From Bacteroidota bacterium (GTDB taxonomy: Bacteria; Bacteroidota; Bacteroidia; Flavobacteriales; Flavobacteriaceae), in contig JAEXIT010000004.1 of the NCBI GenBank assembly GCA_023446155.1, positions 62,001 through 126,000 of the forward strand: DNA of 64,000 nucleotides, read 5' to 3'. Below the pieces are notes generated by a model. The model was not told the DNA's origin. It was given only the letters and a program-made list of their open reading frames with translations, and did no database searches. Every line of letters starts with the position of its first letter. Within the stretch, counting starts at the first letter, position 1. Both the position numbers and the translations under genes were made by a program. Positions 33,774 through 42,900 of this stretch are shown here, piece after piece.

Positions 33774-34808
33774 TTATATATTATGTTTGGCCTTCATAAA
33801 ATCGGTGATCAAATAGGCAATTAATTTTCCAACAAGATGGTTGTTTTTGTCTTGATCCAAGTCCGGAGCGCCTTCACAAATATGCAGGTAGGAGGCATTA
33901 CTACTCTGACCGAAGTAATGAATAAACTGACGTAATTCGGCTACCGAAAAACCACTCAGTGTCATCGCGCTACTGGCAATTCCGGGTAGTGCGTCCAAGT
34001 CGACTTCAATACCAAAGGCATCGGTGGCGATATGTTTTAAGGCGACTTCCATTTCGTCGTCAAAGTCTTTTTCCCGGCGAACGGCAATTTGTTCGTAGGT
34101 GTTGTAACGGATTTTTTCGGTTACTTTTTTAATCGAATCGAGTACGCTTTTTGGCGTATAACTTTCGTGTAATCCGAAAATAAAATATTTTTTTAGAAAG
34201 CCTTCTTCAAAAGCATAGGAAAATCCGTTGCCGCTGTGACGGCCTTCCAAAGCCCGGAAATCGGTGTGTGCGTCAAAATTAATGGCGTTGACCGCCTTTC
34301 CCTTGGCCAGTGCGAGGCCTTTTATATTCCCGTACGCATTGTTATGTCCGCCGCCAATTACGATTGGTGTTTTTCCCGCTTTGATGATCTGACAGACAAT
34401 ATGAGACACTTCTTTGTCAATTTTTTCAACCATTTTAAAAAAATGCCTGCGATCTTCCTTGTCTGTAATGTCCAAGGTTTTGATGGCGTCCATTTGTTCG
34501 GATACGTCAATGCTACCCAATATGAGTAGCTGACTCCCTTTGCAGAAACGGTTGTTCTGGATGTTTACAATGCTTTTTAAAGTGCTCTCCCAGGCCGACG
34601 CCGTTCCGGCTCTTCCAAGGTTGGCACGTACGCCGATGTCTTCCGGAATTCCCAGTAAAACAAATTCGGCATCGCTGGTCTGGAGAAATTCCAACGTATC
34701 CATTTCTTTGGGTACGGTTTGGATCCTTTCTCCGAATTTTATCTCACCACTTCGGTGATTTGTAATTTTCGTTAAGTCGTTTAGTGTAAATCGGATAAGC
34801 TTTTCCAT
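33774..34808 (-). CDS. hutG: Formimidoylglutamase (arginase family)
   Basis: A 344-residue manganese enzyme of the ureohydrolase fold, most likely hydrolysing N-formimino-L-glutamate to glutamate and formamide in histidine breakdown. Metal-ligand motifs: VIGGGHNNAYG (about 149-159), NFDAHTDFR (about 175-183) and IEVDLDALPG (about 268-277). The role is supported by imidazolonepropionase (hutI) one gene away on the same strand. Arginase or agmatinase activity is less likely given this context and the length. A coiled-coil gene on the other strand separates the two hut genes. Confidence 0.82.
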   Translation of the reverse strand: MEKLIRFTLNDLTKITNHRSGEIKFGERIQTVPKEMDTLEFLQTSDAEFVLLGIPEDIGVRANLGRAGTASAWESTLKSIVNIQNNRFCKGSQLLILGSIDVSEQMDAIKTLDITDKEDRRHFFKMVEKIDKEVSHIVCQIIKAGKTPIVIGGGHNNAYGNIKGLALAKGKAVNAINFDAHTDFRALEGRHSGNGFSYAFEEGFLKKYFIFGLHESYTPKSVLDSIKKVTEKIRYNTYEQIAVRREKDFDDEMEVALKHIATDAFGIEVDLDALPGIASSAMTLSGFSVAELRQFIHYFGQSSNASYLHICEGAPDLDQDKNNHLVGKLIAYLITDFMKAKHNI

Positions 34809-34910
34809 ATAAAAAATGTTGCATCCAAAAATACTATTTTCTATAAAACTTTCGTTATTTTACGGAAATGAATAATTTTATAGCTAATTGTATTTGAAAA
34901 AAATGTGACT

Positions 34911-35786
34911 ATGGAAAATCAAAAAAGTAATTCGAGCTTAAAAGCCATTATTGTTGTTTTGTCGTTATTGTTAATCGGGAGTTTGGCCTATATGTACAAG
35001 ATGAGTACTGATAATCAGACTTCTGAAAACAAAATTATGTCGGAGAAAGATAAGTTAAATGAAGAGCTTCAAGCTGCGATTGCTAAATATGATGCTGCGA
35101 TAGCGGATAACACTTCACTTTCGTCTGAATTGACGGCAGAAAGAGAAAAACTGATCCAATTGCAGAAAGACCTGGAAAAATCAAAAGGCGACGCGGCTTC
35201 ATTGGCAAAATTCAAAAACGATTACCTGCGTTTAAAACGTGAAATGGATAATCTGATGCGCGAAAATGAAGGTCTGAAAAAACAAAATGCAGCATTAACT
35301 ACGCAACGCGACAGTACGCAAACCGTATTAAACGATGCCAGAAGAGTGAATGATACGTTGGTATCACAAAACGATCAGTTGGCCAAAACGGTAGAAAAAG
35401 CATCCAAATTAACAGTGTTGAATTTACAGACGACTGCGGTAAAACAAAGAAGTTCGGGGAAACAAATCGACACCGACAAAGCACGTAGAGCGGATGTATT
35501 GAAGGTGAGTTTCACCATCGCTGAAAATCAGGTGGCTAAATCGGGTGATAAAACATACTACATCCAGATCATCGATAGCAAAAACAATGTATTGGGTGAA
35601 AAACGTACCGAAACCTTTGGTGATAAAGTGTTGACGTACAGCTTTGTTAAAACGGTAAAATATGAGAACAAAACCGTTCAGGTAGCTCAGGATTTACCGG
35701 TAGAAAATATTGAAGGCGGGACTTTCTTCGTAAATATTTTCGACAAAGGAGAATTGGTATCCAAAACGAGTTTTACGTTGAAATAA
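34911..35786 (+). CDS. Membrane-anchored coiled-coil protein
   Basis: A 291-residue protein with an N-terminal membrane anchor (about 10-29) and a long coiled coil (about 38-175, MSEKDKLNEELQAAIAKYDA). A C-terminal beta-rich domain of about 110 residues follows (DVLKVSFTIAENQVAKSGDK). It faces the periplasm, presumably, and could bridge the inner membrane and a partner; no function is known. The ATG at 34911 is preferred to the GTG two codons before. It lies divergent to hutG and converges on hutI with a shared terminator. Confidence 0.7.
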   Translation: MENQKSNSSLKAIIVVLSLLLIGSLAYMYKMSTDNQTSENKIMSEKDKLNEELQAAIAKYDAAIADNTSLSSELTAEREKLIQLQKDLEKSKGDAASLAKFKNDYLRLKREMDNLMRENEGLKKQNAALTTQRDSTQTVLNDARRVNDTLVSQNDQLAKTVEKASKLTVLNLQTTAVKQRSSGKQIDTDKARRADVLKVSFTIAENQVAKSGDKTYYIQIIDSKNNVLGEKRTETFGDKVLTYSFVKTVKYENKTVQVAQDLPVENIEGGTFFVNIFDKGELVSKTSFTLK

Positions 35787-35810
35787 CGAAAGATAAACGA
35801 CTATACAACA

Positions 35811-35843
35811 AAAAAAGAGGAACCGAATTGGTTCCTCTTTTTT
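35811..35843. terminator. Bidirectional terminator
   Basis: 14-bp perfect stem AAAAAAGAGGAACC / GGTTCCTCTTTTTT with GAATT loop between two convergent genes; A and T runs serve both strands. Confidence 0.9.
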
Positions 35844-37081
35844 TATACGATAAACTGACCTTCAATTATAACCTGATCAATCAGGTTGCTACCAAATGCA
35901 TACGGCAATTGATAATAGGAGGTAAGCGGTTGCGTAATGATGATATTTGCTTTTTTTCCTTTGGTGATACTTCCGTGCGTATCGGAAATTCCCATCGCAT
36001 AGGCACCGTTGATGGTCGCTGCATTAATCGCTTCCTCCGGTGTCATTTTCATTTTGATACAGGCGGTGGCCACTACGAAATTCATATTTCCCGAAGGTGT
36101 GGTTCCTGGATTAAAATCGGAGGCCAAAGCCAACGGTAATCCCGCTTGTAGCATTTTTCGCGCCGGCGTATACGGAATGCTGATAAAATAAGAACAGCTC
36201 GGTAAAGCCACCGGCATGGTGATGCTGTCTTTTAAAACAGCAATGTCTTCGTCGGTTACGATTTCCAAATGGTCTACCGATAAAGCGCCGTGTTTTACAC
36301 AGGCTTCGATTCCATTAATAGCGGTAAATTGATTTACGTGGATTTTCGGAATCAATCCGTGTTGTTTTCCCGCTTCGATGATTCGTTCGGTTTCGGCTAC
36401 CGAAAAATAACCGGTTTCCAGAAAAGCATCGACATATTCGGCGAGATTTTCGCGGGCAATGGCCGGTAGCATTTCATTAATGATCAAATCGATATAGCCT
36501 TCGTGGTTTTCTTTGTATTCTGAAGGGAAAGCGTGGGCGCCTAAAAAAGTGGCTTTGATGGCAATCGGGTAGTTCTCGGATAAGCGTTTGATCACCCGTA
36601 GCATTTTTAATTCGGCTTCAACCGTAAGTCCGTAACCGGATTTGATTTCCACCGCCCCGGTTCCCTGGCGCATGACTTCTTCCAGGCGTACTTTCGATTG
36701 GTTGTAAAGGGCTTCTTCGGAGGTTTCCTGTAATTTTTTAGCCGAGTTTAGAATACCACCACCGCGAAGGGCAATTTCTTCATAACTCAGTCCGTTAATC
36801 CGATCGACAAATTCCTGTTCGCGGTTGCCGGCATATACAATATGCGTATGGCTGTCGCACCAGGTCGGAAGTACCGTTTTTCCGGTAGCGTCAATCAGTT
36901 CGCAGCCCTCCGATGACGGACAGTTGGCCATCGGACCAAAATCGGCAATCCGATCGTCTTCAATCAATAGGAAGGCATGGTCAATTTTGGGTAAAACGGC
37001 CATTTCGGCGCCGGAAACTTTGGTTATCGAAGTCTCTCTTACCTGTAGTAGTTCTTTGATGTTCTGGATTAAAATTTTCAT
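35843..37081 (-). CDS. hutI: Imidazolonepropionase
   Basis: A 412-residue metal-dependent amidohydrolase that opens 4-imidazolone-5-propionate to N-formimino-L-glutamate in histidine degradation. Metal-binding motif SHTHIVYAG (about 97-105), KSGYGLT, IHVNQF, SVDHLE with the third His, and ASDFNPGTTPSGNM with the active-site Asp are all present. It is the step before HutG. The hutH and hutU genes are not in the window. The start ATG at 37081 gives the usual N-terminus. Confidence 0.93.
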   Translation of the reverse strand: MKILIQNIKELLQVRETSITKVSGAEMAVLPKIDHAFLLIEDDRIADFGPMANCPSSEGCELIDATGKTVLPTWCDSHTHIVYAGNREQEFVDRINGLSYEEIALRGGGILNSAKKLQETSEEALYNQSKVRLEEVMRQGTGAVEIKSGYGLTVEAELKMLRVIKRLSENYPIAIKATFLGAHAFPSEYKENHEGYIDLIINEMLPAIARENLAEYVDAFLETGYFSVAETERIIEAGKQHGLIPKIHVNQFTAINGIEACVKHGALSVDHLEIVTDEDIAVLKDSITMPVALPSCSYFISIPYTPARKMLQAGLPLALASDFNPGTTPSGNMNFVVATACIKMKMTPEEAINAATINGAYAMGISDTHGSITKGKKANIIITQPLTSYYQLPYAFGSNLIDQVIIEGQFIV

Positions 37082-37185
37082 AGGATTCGATCTTGAAATA
37101 CCCGCTTTTATAAGCGCTTAAATAATTTTTGTAAAAATAAACTGGAATTTTAAAAACTCCTATCTTTATATAAAATTATTACGCC

Positions 37186-38268
37186 GTGAGAAAAGTCAAG
37201 TATCGTAAAGTCCGCAAAGTTCAACCCAATTATTATGAATATACCGGTGTTCATACCAGTGAGCCGGTGGGAATGCAGTTATTTGTGTACAATGAAAAGC
37301 GTTTTGAAGAATACCCAAAAGTTAGCCTGAATAAGGTCGAAAAAGAGCTCAATGATAAATTGCAGGAAGAGGATGTAAAATGGCTTAATATTCACGGATT
37401 ACATGATGTGGAACTCATCCAAAAGATAGGAGAACTGGTTGGAATACAAAATTTTATCGTCGGTGATATTCTCAATACCCAAAGACGAACCAAGCTCGAA
37501 GAACTGGACGATTTGTTGTTTTTTAATATCAAATCGATTTTACCGGGTGAAGATCTCGATAATATCAGTGTCGAGCAGATCAGTTTTATTCTAAAAGGAA
37601 ATATGCTTGTCTCGTTTCAGGAAAAAAGGAGTGACTTTTTTACCCATATCCGCGAACGTATCCGAACCGCTACAGGAATCGTCCGTAAAAAGAAAAACGA
37701 TTATCTGTTGTATCTGATGCTGGATGCAATTATCGAAAATTTTTATATCACCATCGAAAGTTACGAAGACCGGATTGAGGCGTTGATGATCGAATCCAAA
37801 ACCAATTACCGACAGGATGTATTGATACGAATTGAAAAGAACCGGGAAAACCTGAATTTTCTAAAGCGTTCGATTATTCCGTTGCGCGATGCGTTGTATA
37901 GTCTGAAGAGTTTTCAGGACGATGATCAGTACGATGGAATCGAGCAATCCAATTACACATTTTTTGCCCGTTTGCATCAGAAATGCCTTGAGCTTTTGGA
38001 GCAGATAGATTATGATACGAACTCACTCGATAGTGCCTCACATTTTTATTTTTCGGCCCAAAGCCAGCGGATGAACGAAATTATGAAAGTCCTCACGGTG
38101 GTTTCTGTTATTTTTATGCCGTTGACGTTTATCGTTGGGGTTTACGGGATGAATTTTGAGAACATGCCGGAATTAAAAACCGACAACGGTTATTTTGCGG
38201 TTTTGGGTATTATGGCGATTCTCGCCATTCTGATGGTGACGTATTTTAAAAGAAAAAAGTGGTTTTAA
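37186..38268 (+). CDS. corA: Magnesium/cobalt transporter CorA
   Basis: A 360-residue divalent cation channel forming a pentamer in the inner membrane. It has the large N-terminal cytoplasmic domain, a long helix and the two C-terminal membrane helices with the signature YGMN (FIVGVYGMNFENMPE). It ends in the basic tail YFKRKKWF. The start is GTG at 37186. It is followed after 18 nt by a DUF1003 membrane protein gene on the same strand, a likely operon for ion homeostasis. Confidence 0.93.
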   Translation: MRKVKYRKVRKVQPNYYEYTGVHTSEPVGMQLFVYNEKRFEEYPKVSLNKVEKELNDKLQEEDVKWLNIHGLHDVELIQKIGELVGIQNFIVGDILNTQRRTKLEELDDLLFFNIKSILPGEDLDNISVEQISFILKGNMLVSFQEKRSDFFTHIRERIRTATGIVRKKKNDYLLYLMLDAIIENFYITIESYEDRIEALMIESKTNYRQDVLIRIEKNRENLNFLKRSIIPLRDALYSLKSFQDDDQYDGIEQSNYTFFARLHQKCLELLEQIDYDTNSLDSASHFYFSAQSQRMNEIMKVLTVVSVIFMPLTFIVGVYGMNFENMPELKTDNGYFAVLGIMAILAILMVTYFKRKKWF

Positions 38269-38286
38269 AGCAGTGAACGATAGATT

Positions 38287-38985
38287 ATGAAAACATTTAT
38301 AAGTGCCATTTCAGGAAAAGAATTTCCGGCAGCCGAAAAAGTTTCCGGAAAAACCATCCGGGCTTCCATTATGAATTTTATCCTCAGAGAACATCCGGAG
38401 TTTACGCGTGAGCAGTATATGTCGGTTGGGGAGCTGAATTACTACCGTGAAAAATATATTTCGGAATTTTTAATTAAGGAAGTCGGTGAAATTTCCGAAC
38501 TGGAAAAAACGGTCCTGCATGCTTTGAAAGACAAAAAATCGGTTGTTAATAAACCGGAAGAAGAGGGAAAAGGCTACACTTTTGGTCAACGGGTGGCCGA
38601 TAAGGTCGCAGAATTTGGCGGTAGCTGGACGTTTATTATTTCGTTTATGTTTTTTCTGGTCGCCTGGATCGGATTGAATATGTTTTTCTTGGCAAATAAA
38701 GGTTTTGATCCCTATCCGTTTATTTTACTGAACCTGATTCTTTCGTGTATTGCAGCCTTACAAGCACCGGTGATTATGATGAGTCAGAACCGACAGGAGG
38801 AAAAGGATCGGGAACGCGCTAAAAGTGATTACATGATCAATTTAAAATCGGAATTGGAAATACGGATGTTACACGAAAAAATAGACCATCTTATTTTGCA
38901 TCAGGAGCAATCGATGTTGGAAATCCAGAAGATTCAAATCGATATGATGAACGATATCATCCACAAGATGGAAAGTAAAAAGTAG
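38287..38985 (+). CDS. DUF1003 membrane protein
   Basis: A 232-residue protein of the DUF1003 family. An N-terminal soluble part of about 110 residues leads to two membrane helices (TFIISFMFFLVAWIGLNMFF and FILLNLILSCIAALQAPVIM). A C-terminal coiled coil follows (NRQEEKDRERAKSDYMIN), carrying the family signature around SQNRQEEKDR. The biochemical role is unknown. Linked to corA by an 18-nt gap, it may help cation transport or sensing. No cofactor motif is seen. Confidence 0.88.
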   Translation: MKTFISAISGKEFPAAEKVSGKTIRASIMNFILREHPEFTREQYMSVGELNYYREKYISEFLIKEVGEISELEKTVLHALKDKKSVVNKPEEEGKGYTFGQRVADKVAEFGGSWTFIISFMFFLVAWIGLNMFFLANKGFDPYPFILLNLILSCIAALQAPVIMMSQNRQEEKDRERAKSDYMINLKSELEIRMLHEKIDHLILHQEQSMLEIQKIQIDMMNDIIHKMESKK

Positions 38986-38986
38986 C

Positions 38987-39538
38987 TTATTGCACTTCAA
39001 TTTTATAGGCATCCAATAATCCCAAAACAGCCGGATAGGCAAATTTAGCCCGTGTAATAGTATTCCGACCCGGATCAATGGAATAATTAATCGCCGTACG
39101 GAAATCGGCTTTTTCCAGTGCCGTATGGTTAAATATCGCTTCGCGGAAATCACAGTTGGGGAAACGAATACCGGACAGATCGGCATCGGTAAAATCGACA
39201 TCCTCGAGGATACAATCGGAAAAACGGGAATTTTTGAGTTTTAAACCGTAAAAAGAGCCCAGTTTTATATTGCAACGGTTAAGCGTTAGTTGCAGTAAAA
39301 ACGGATTACAGTCGTTAAAGTGAACACCAACTAATTTACAATCGTTAAAGGTTACATCCTTAAACGAAGTGCCGCCTACGTTTGCCATACTGAAATCACA
39401 GCCGGTAAAGGTGCATTCCAAAAATGAAAAATTGTTTAAATAGGCATTCCCAAACTGACAGTTGATAAACTGGCAATTGTCGTATTCGGCTTTTTCCAAT
39501 ACGCTGACTTTTTCAAAAAGTTGATCTTCAAATAACAT
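38987..39538 (-). CDS. Pentapeptide-repeat protein
   Basis: A 183-residue protein made of five-residue repeats with central Phe/Leu (ECTFTGCDFSMANVG, FKDVTFNDCKLVGVHF, DFTDADLSGIRF), folding as a right-handed quadrilateral beta helix. Similar proteins include Qnr/MfpA, which mimic DNA and protect DNA gyrase, but no such role is proven here. It is paralogous to the protein at 51161-51736, sharing the C-terminal pattern LEKADFRTAINYSIDP. It lies convergent to DUF1003 with 1 nt between stops. Confidence 0.85.
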   Translation of the reverse strand: MLFEDQLFEKVSVLEKAEYDNCQFINCQFGNAYLNNFSFLECTFTGCDFSMANVGGTSFKDVTFNDCKLVGVHFNDCNPFLLQLTLNRCNIKLGSFYGLKLKNSRFSDCILEDVDFTDADLSGIRFPNCDFREAIFNHTALEKADFRTAINYSIDPGRNTITRAKFAYPAVLGLLDAYKIEVQ

Positions 39539-39558
39539 TTTATCTGGTGTTAAAATAC

Positions 39559-39589
39559 AAAACCTGTAGTTGTAACAACTACAGGTTTT
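39559..39589 (-). terminator. Terminator of fumC
   Basis: Perfect 14-bp stem AAAACCTGTAGTTG / CAACTACAGGTTTT with TAA loop, 20 bp past the fumarase stop on the minus strand and also before the pentapeptide gene start. Confidence 0.85.
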
Positions 39590-39608
39590 ATTAAATATTG
39601 AGAAATAA

Positions 39609-41006
39609 TTATTTTAAACTTCCAACCATATCTTCGGGTTTTACCCAAGCGTCGAAATCCTCCGGCGTAACATACCCCAAACGTACTGCTTCTTCTTTTA
39701 AAGTAGTTCCGTTTTTGTGAGCTGTTTGCGCGATTTCAGCAGCTTTGTAATATCCGATTTTGGTGTTTAAAGCCGTAACCAACATCAATGAATTGTCTAC
39801 CAGTTCTTTAATGCGCTTGTGGTTTGGCTCGATTCCCTGTGCACAATGCTCGTCAAACGAAACGCAAGCGTCTCCTAATAAACGTGCCGATTGCAGGAAG
39901 TTGGCTGCCATTAACGGTTTGAAAACGTTTAACTCATAGTGTCCCTGAGTACCACCAATAGTGATGGCTACGTCGTTACCCATTACCTGGGCGCATACCA
40001 TAGTTAACGCCTCACATTGTGTAGGGTTTACTTTTCCTGGCATGATAGACGATCCCGGTTCGTTTTCCGGAATGAAAATTTCACCAATTCCAGAACGCGG
40101 TCCTGAAGCCAACATACGAATATCGTTAGCAATTTTATTTAAAGACACTGCCAATTGTTTTAAAGCACCGTGTGTTTCTACAATTGCGTCGTGTGCTGCT
40201 AATGCTTCGAATTTATTTTCGGCGGTCACAAACGGATGACCGGTAAATTTAGCGATGTACTCGGCTACTTTTACATCATATCCTTCCGGAGTGTTCAATC
40301 CGGTTCCTACTGCGGTTCCGCCCAATGCTACTTCCGATAAGTGCGAAAGGGTATTTCTAAGTGCTTTTAAGCCGTGGTTTAATTGAGCAACATAACCGGA
40401 AATCTCCTGACCTAAGGTAAGCGGAGTAGCATCCATTAAGTGTGTACGACCAATTTTTACTACGGTTTTAAATTCCTGTGCTTTCGCGTGTAGCGTATCT
40501 CTTAGTTTCTCTACTCCCGGGATGGTTACTTCTACTACAGCTTTGTAGGCTGCGATATGCATTCCCGTTGGATACGTGTCGTTAGATGACTGTGATTTGT
40601 TTACGTCGTCGTTTGCTTTGATAACGGCTTCGCCTTCTCCGATCTTAAACCCGGCCAAAACCTGAGCGCGGTTTGCGATTACCTCGTTTACGTTCATGTT
40701 ACTTTGCGTACCCGATCCGGTTTGCCAGATTACCAATGGGAATTCACCGTCTAATTTTCCGGCTAATATCTCGTCACAAACCGCTGCGATAGCGTCTCTT
40801 TTTTCTACTGCTAACACCCCTAAATCGTGATTGGCATAAGCTGCTGCTTTTTTAAGATAAGCAAAACCTTCCACGATTTCTTTTGGCATCGAACCCGAAG
40901 GACCGATTTTGAAGTTGTTTCTAGAACGTTCTGTCTGAGCTCCCCAGTATTTGTCTGCCGGAACTTTCACTTCACCCATGGTGTCTTTTTCTATTCTGTA
41001 TTCCAT
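39609..41006 (-). CDS. fumC: Fumarate hydratase class II
   Basis: A 465-residue TCA-cycle enzyme interconverting fumarate and malate, of the iron-free aspartase/fumarase superfamily. The three signature regions are present: GSGTQSNMNVNEV, GRTHLMDATPLTLGQE and the mobile loop GSSIMPGKVNPTQ, which holds the catalytic serine. Full length. It is a single-gene transcript bounded by a terminator on one side and a long spacer on the other. Confidence 0.96.
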   Translation of the reverse strand: MEYRIEKDTMGEVKVPADKYWGAQTERSRNNFKIGPSGSMPKEIVEGFAYLKKAAAYANHDLGVLAVEKRDAIAAVCDEILAGKLDGEFPLVIWQTGSGTQSNMNVNEVIANRAQVLAGFKIGEGEAVIKANDDVNKSQSSNDTYPTGMHIAAYKAVVEVTIPGVEKLRDTLHAKAQEFKTVVKIGRTHLMDATPLTLGQEISGYVAQLNHGLKALRNTLSHLSEVALGGTAVGTGLNTPEGYDVKVAEYIAKFTGHPFVTAENKFEALAAHDAIVETHGALKQLAVSLNKIANDIRMLASGPRSGIGEIFIPENEPGSSIMPGKVNPTQCEALTMVCAQVMGNDVAITIGGTQGHYELNVFKPLMAANFLQSARLLGDACVSFDEHCAQGIEPNHKRIKELVDNSLMLVTALNTKIGYYKAAEIAQTAHKNGTTLKEEAVRLGYVTPEDFDAWVKPEDMVGSLK

Positions 41007-41211
41007 TTTTATTGTTGTGTATAAGTTGTTACTGTCGATTTAAAACCACAAAAACGACCCTGTGTGTAAACCGTATACGCCGTTTTAAAATCCTTTCAAA
41101 AATAGACAATATCGACAGCTTAAAAAAATGAATTAAAATAAATTTCTGATAAATATTGGACAAGCCGATTATTAGGCTTATCTTTGGCAGGTATTCAAAA
41201 TTCCGGAAAAC

Positions 41212-41373
41212 ATGTTTGAATTTCAACAGTATTTAGGCTTTTTACTTTTCTTATGTATCTTAACCATCGGTTTTTGGTTAATGATTTTCTTGGTAGGTTT
41301 CGTTCAATATTGGGTTGGCGGTGCTATCATCGAATTGATCAAAGAAAAGAGAAACAAAAAGAAAGCAGAATAA
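41212..41373 (+). CDS. Small membrane protein, 53 residues
   Basis: A 53-residue frame beginning MFEFQQYLGFLLFLCILTIG. One long hydrophobic stretch (about 8-45, probably one or two helices) is followed by a basic Lys/Arg tail (KEKRNKKKAE). The ATG at 41212 is the only sensible start, and a strong terminator hairpin follows 20 bp after the stop, which supports a real transcript. Function unknown. Small tail-positive membrane proteins often regulate or assemble larger complexes, but no partner is adjacent. Confidence 0.65.
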   Translation: MFEFQQYLGFLLFLCILTIGFWLMIFLVGFVQYWVGGAIIELIKEKRNKKKAE

Positions 41374-41392
41374 TTAAATTTATTCAAGATAT

Positions 41393-41418
41393 AAAGGGAA
41401 CATTTGTTCCCTTTTATT
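41393..41418 (+). terminator. Terminator after the 53-residue membrane protein gene
   Basis: 10-bp stem AAAGGGAACA / TGTTCCCTTT with a 2-nt loop and T-rich tail, 20 bp after the small gene stop. Confidence 0.8.
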
Positions 41419-41422
41419 TTAT

Positions 41423-41450
41423 AACAAAGGGAGCCTAGGCTCCCTTTGTT
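41423..41450 (-). terminator. Terminator of the YD-like lipoprotein gene
   Basis: A 28-bp perfect palindrome (two 13-bp arms AACAAAGGGAGCC / GGCTCCCTTTGTT around TA), directly after the stop of the minus-strand lipoprotein gene. Confidence 0.8.
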
Positions 41451-41451
41451 A

Positions 41452-42537
41452 TTAGTTGTAATACGTTATCGTGCGTTCGACTACATATTTCGGTTCGTTG
41501 TCTATGGTAATGGTCTTTTTAATCCAGTTTCCTTTTTTGTCGTATTCGTACCGTATCTTTCGGTCGATAGCTACTTTGCTGCCTTTTCCAATGGTTTTTT
41601 CATAAACTACGTTATTATGATCATCATAAGAAAAAAGTTGGTGCGATAGGATTTCCTGGTTTACAATTTCCTTGCGTTCGGTTAGGTTATTGTTGTGATC
41701 ATATTTGAATTCTTCCAAAATTTTTCCCTCTACAAAACCATCGTAAATTCGATTGGCAATCATGTTGCCTTTTGCATCAAAGGTGTGTACTTCCGAATAT
41801 TCCAGTTTGTTGTCTTTATTCAGGGTTTCGGTTTGCTGTAATTTGTTTTTATCGTTGTATTTGTTGTTGATCGTATACAGTCTTTTATAATCCGGATTTA
41901 AACGTTGTTCGGTTTGCAGATTGTTGTTACTGTCGTACGTATAGGTGGTGATATATTGTACGGAAGTTTCGCGAAGAAAAGATTTTTCCTCCCGGATTTT
42001 ACCGTTGGAACCAAAAGTATAGGTGTTTCGGTCTACCAGATTGTCTTTGTCGTCAAAGCGACGCACTTCTACACGCTGGTTTTTAATAAAGGTGTTTAGT
42101 GTTTTTTCCAATTGCATCCCTTCCGGATTTCGACGGGTGATAATGGTATTGTTGCCATTGTCGTCCCAGGAATACTTTGTCGTAAAAGCTTTACCTGGAC
42201 TGATGTATTGGGATACTAATAGTTTTTTGTCTTTATTGATAAAGGTGGTTTCTTCCAGTAAGCCGCCTTCGAATAGGATTTTCTTTTCGTGAATCAGGCT
42301 TCCGCTATCGCTAAATTCTAGTGCTGTATTATAACCATTTGGGTTTTCTGTTGCCGGTTTTGCCTTTTGTCCGTTTACAAGCAGAAAGGATTTTTCGGTC
42401 ACGGTTTTTACATTATCGGTCAGTTTAAAGTCTTTCCAGTTGTTGACGATTTCGGCTTCTGCTTCGGTTTGATTTTCGTCTTTTTTACAGGCGATTAGTA
42501 AAAATGAAAGTAAAAATAGGGTAAAGGTTGATCTCAT
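41452..42537 (-). CDS. YD-repeat-like lipoprotein
   Basis: A 361-residue predicted lipoprotein (lipobox LLIAC with Cys17; followed by KKDENQ). The mature part consists of about a dozen beta-hairpin repeats like TKYSWDDNGNNTIIT, NTYTFGSNGKIREEKS, TYTYDSNNNLQTEQR, HTFDAKGNMIANR and FKYDHNNNLTERKE. These resemble YD/RHS repeats that form a beta shell or barrel. No toxin C-terminus is seen, so it is probably a structural or binding surface protein. Function unknown. Confidence 0.75.
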   Translation of the reverse strand: MRSTFTLFLLSFLLIACKKDENQTEAEAEIVNNWKDFKLTDNVKTVTEKSFLLVNGQKAKPATENPNGYNTALEFSDSGSLIHEKKILFEGGLLEETTFINKDKKLLVSQYISPGKAFTTKYSWDDNGNNTIITRRNPEGMQLEKTLNTFIKNQRVEVRRFDDKDNLVDRNTYTFGSNGKIREEKSFLRETSVQYITTYTYDSNNNLQTEQRLNPDYKRLYTINNKYNDKNKLQQTETLNKDNKLEYSEVHTFDAKGNMIANRIYDGFVEGKILEEFKYDHNNNLTERKEIVNQEILSHQLFSYDDHNNVVYEKTIGKGSKVAIDRKIRYEYDKKGNWIKKTITIDNEPKYVVERTITYYN

Positions 42538-42625
42538 TTGTTGTCAATTAATTTTCAAAAATCCATTATTTTTTTGACAAAGCCAATTATTTGTCAAAAT
42601 TAACAGTGTCATTTTGATCAGAAAT

Positions 42626-42657
42626 AAAAAAAATCTGCCGAGACAGCAGATTTTTTT
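42626..42657. terminator. Terminator-like hairpin
   Basis: 12-bp stem AAAAAAATCTGC / GCAGATTTTTTT with a 7-nt loop. Orientation unclear; no gene ends next to it. Confidence 0.55.
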
Positions 42658-42900
42658 AAAATTATAACAGTGTAAAAAGTATGATAAAATTAATAGACAC
42701 CGTTTTTCCGATTTGGTTGCTTTGGTTTGTGATAATTTTTTTTAAAAATATAAAAAAATACGGATCGGGTTATAGATTTACCACAGATGTATGATTTCGA
42801 CTACTTGTAATTTGTTGTATAACAGTTTGTTGTTGTAGATTGAATTTTAAGTGAATGAGGATAACTTTTTTAAGACATCAAGAAAAAAATATGTTTTTAT

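Noticed and set aside
38987..39538. Annotated quinolone resistance gene (qnr)
   Set aside because: Pentapeptide repeats alone are not enough; length and C-terminal pattern differ from Qnr and no gyrase evidence exists.
41029..41226. Minus-strand 65-codon frame upstream of fumC
   Set aside because: It sits in AT-rich spacer antisense to the small membrane protein start and has a Phe/Ile/Arg-rich composition typical of a chance frame.
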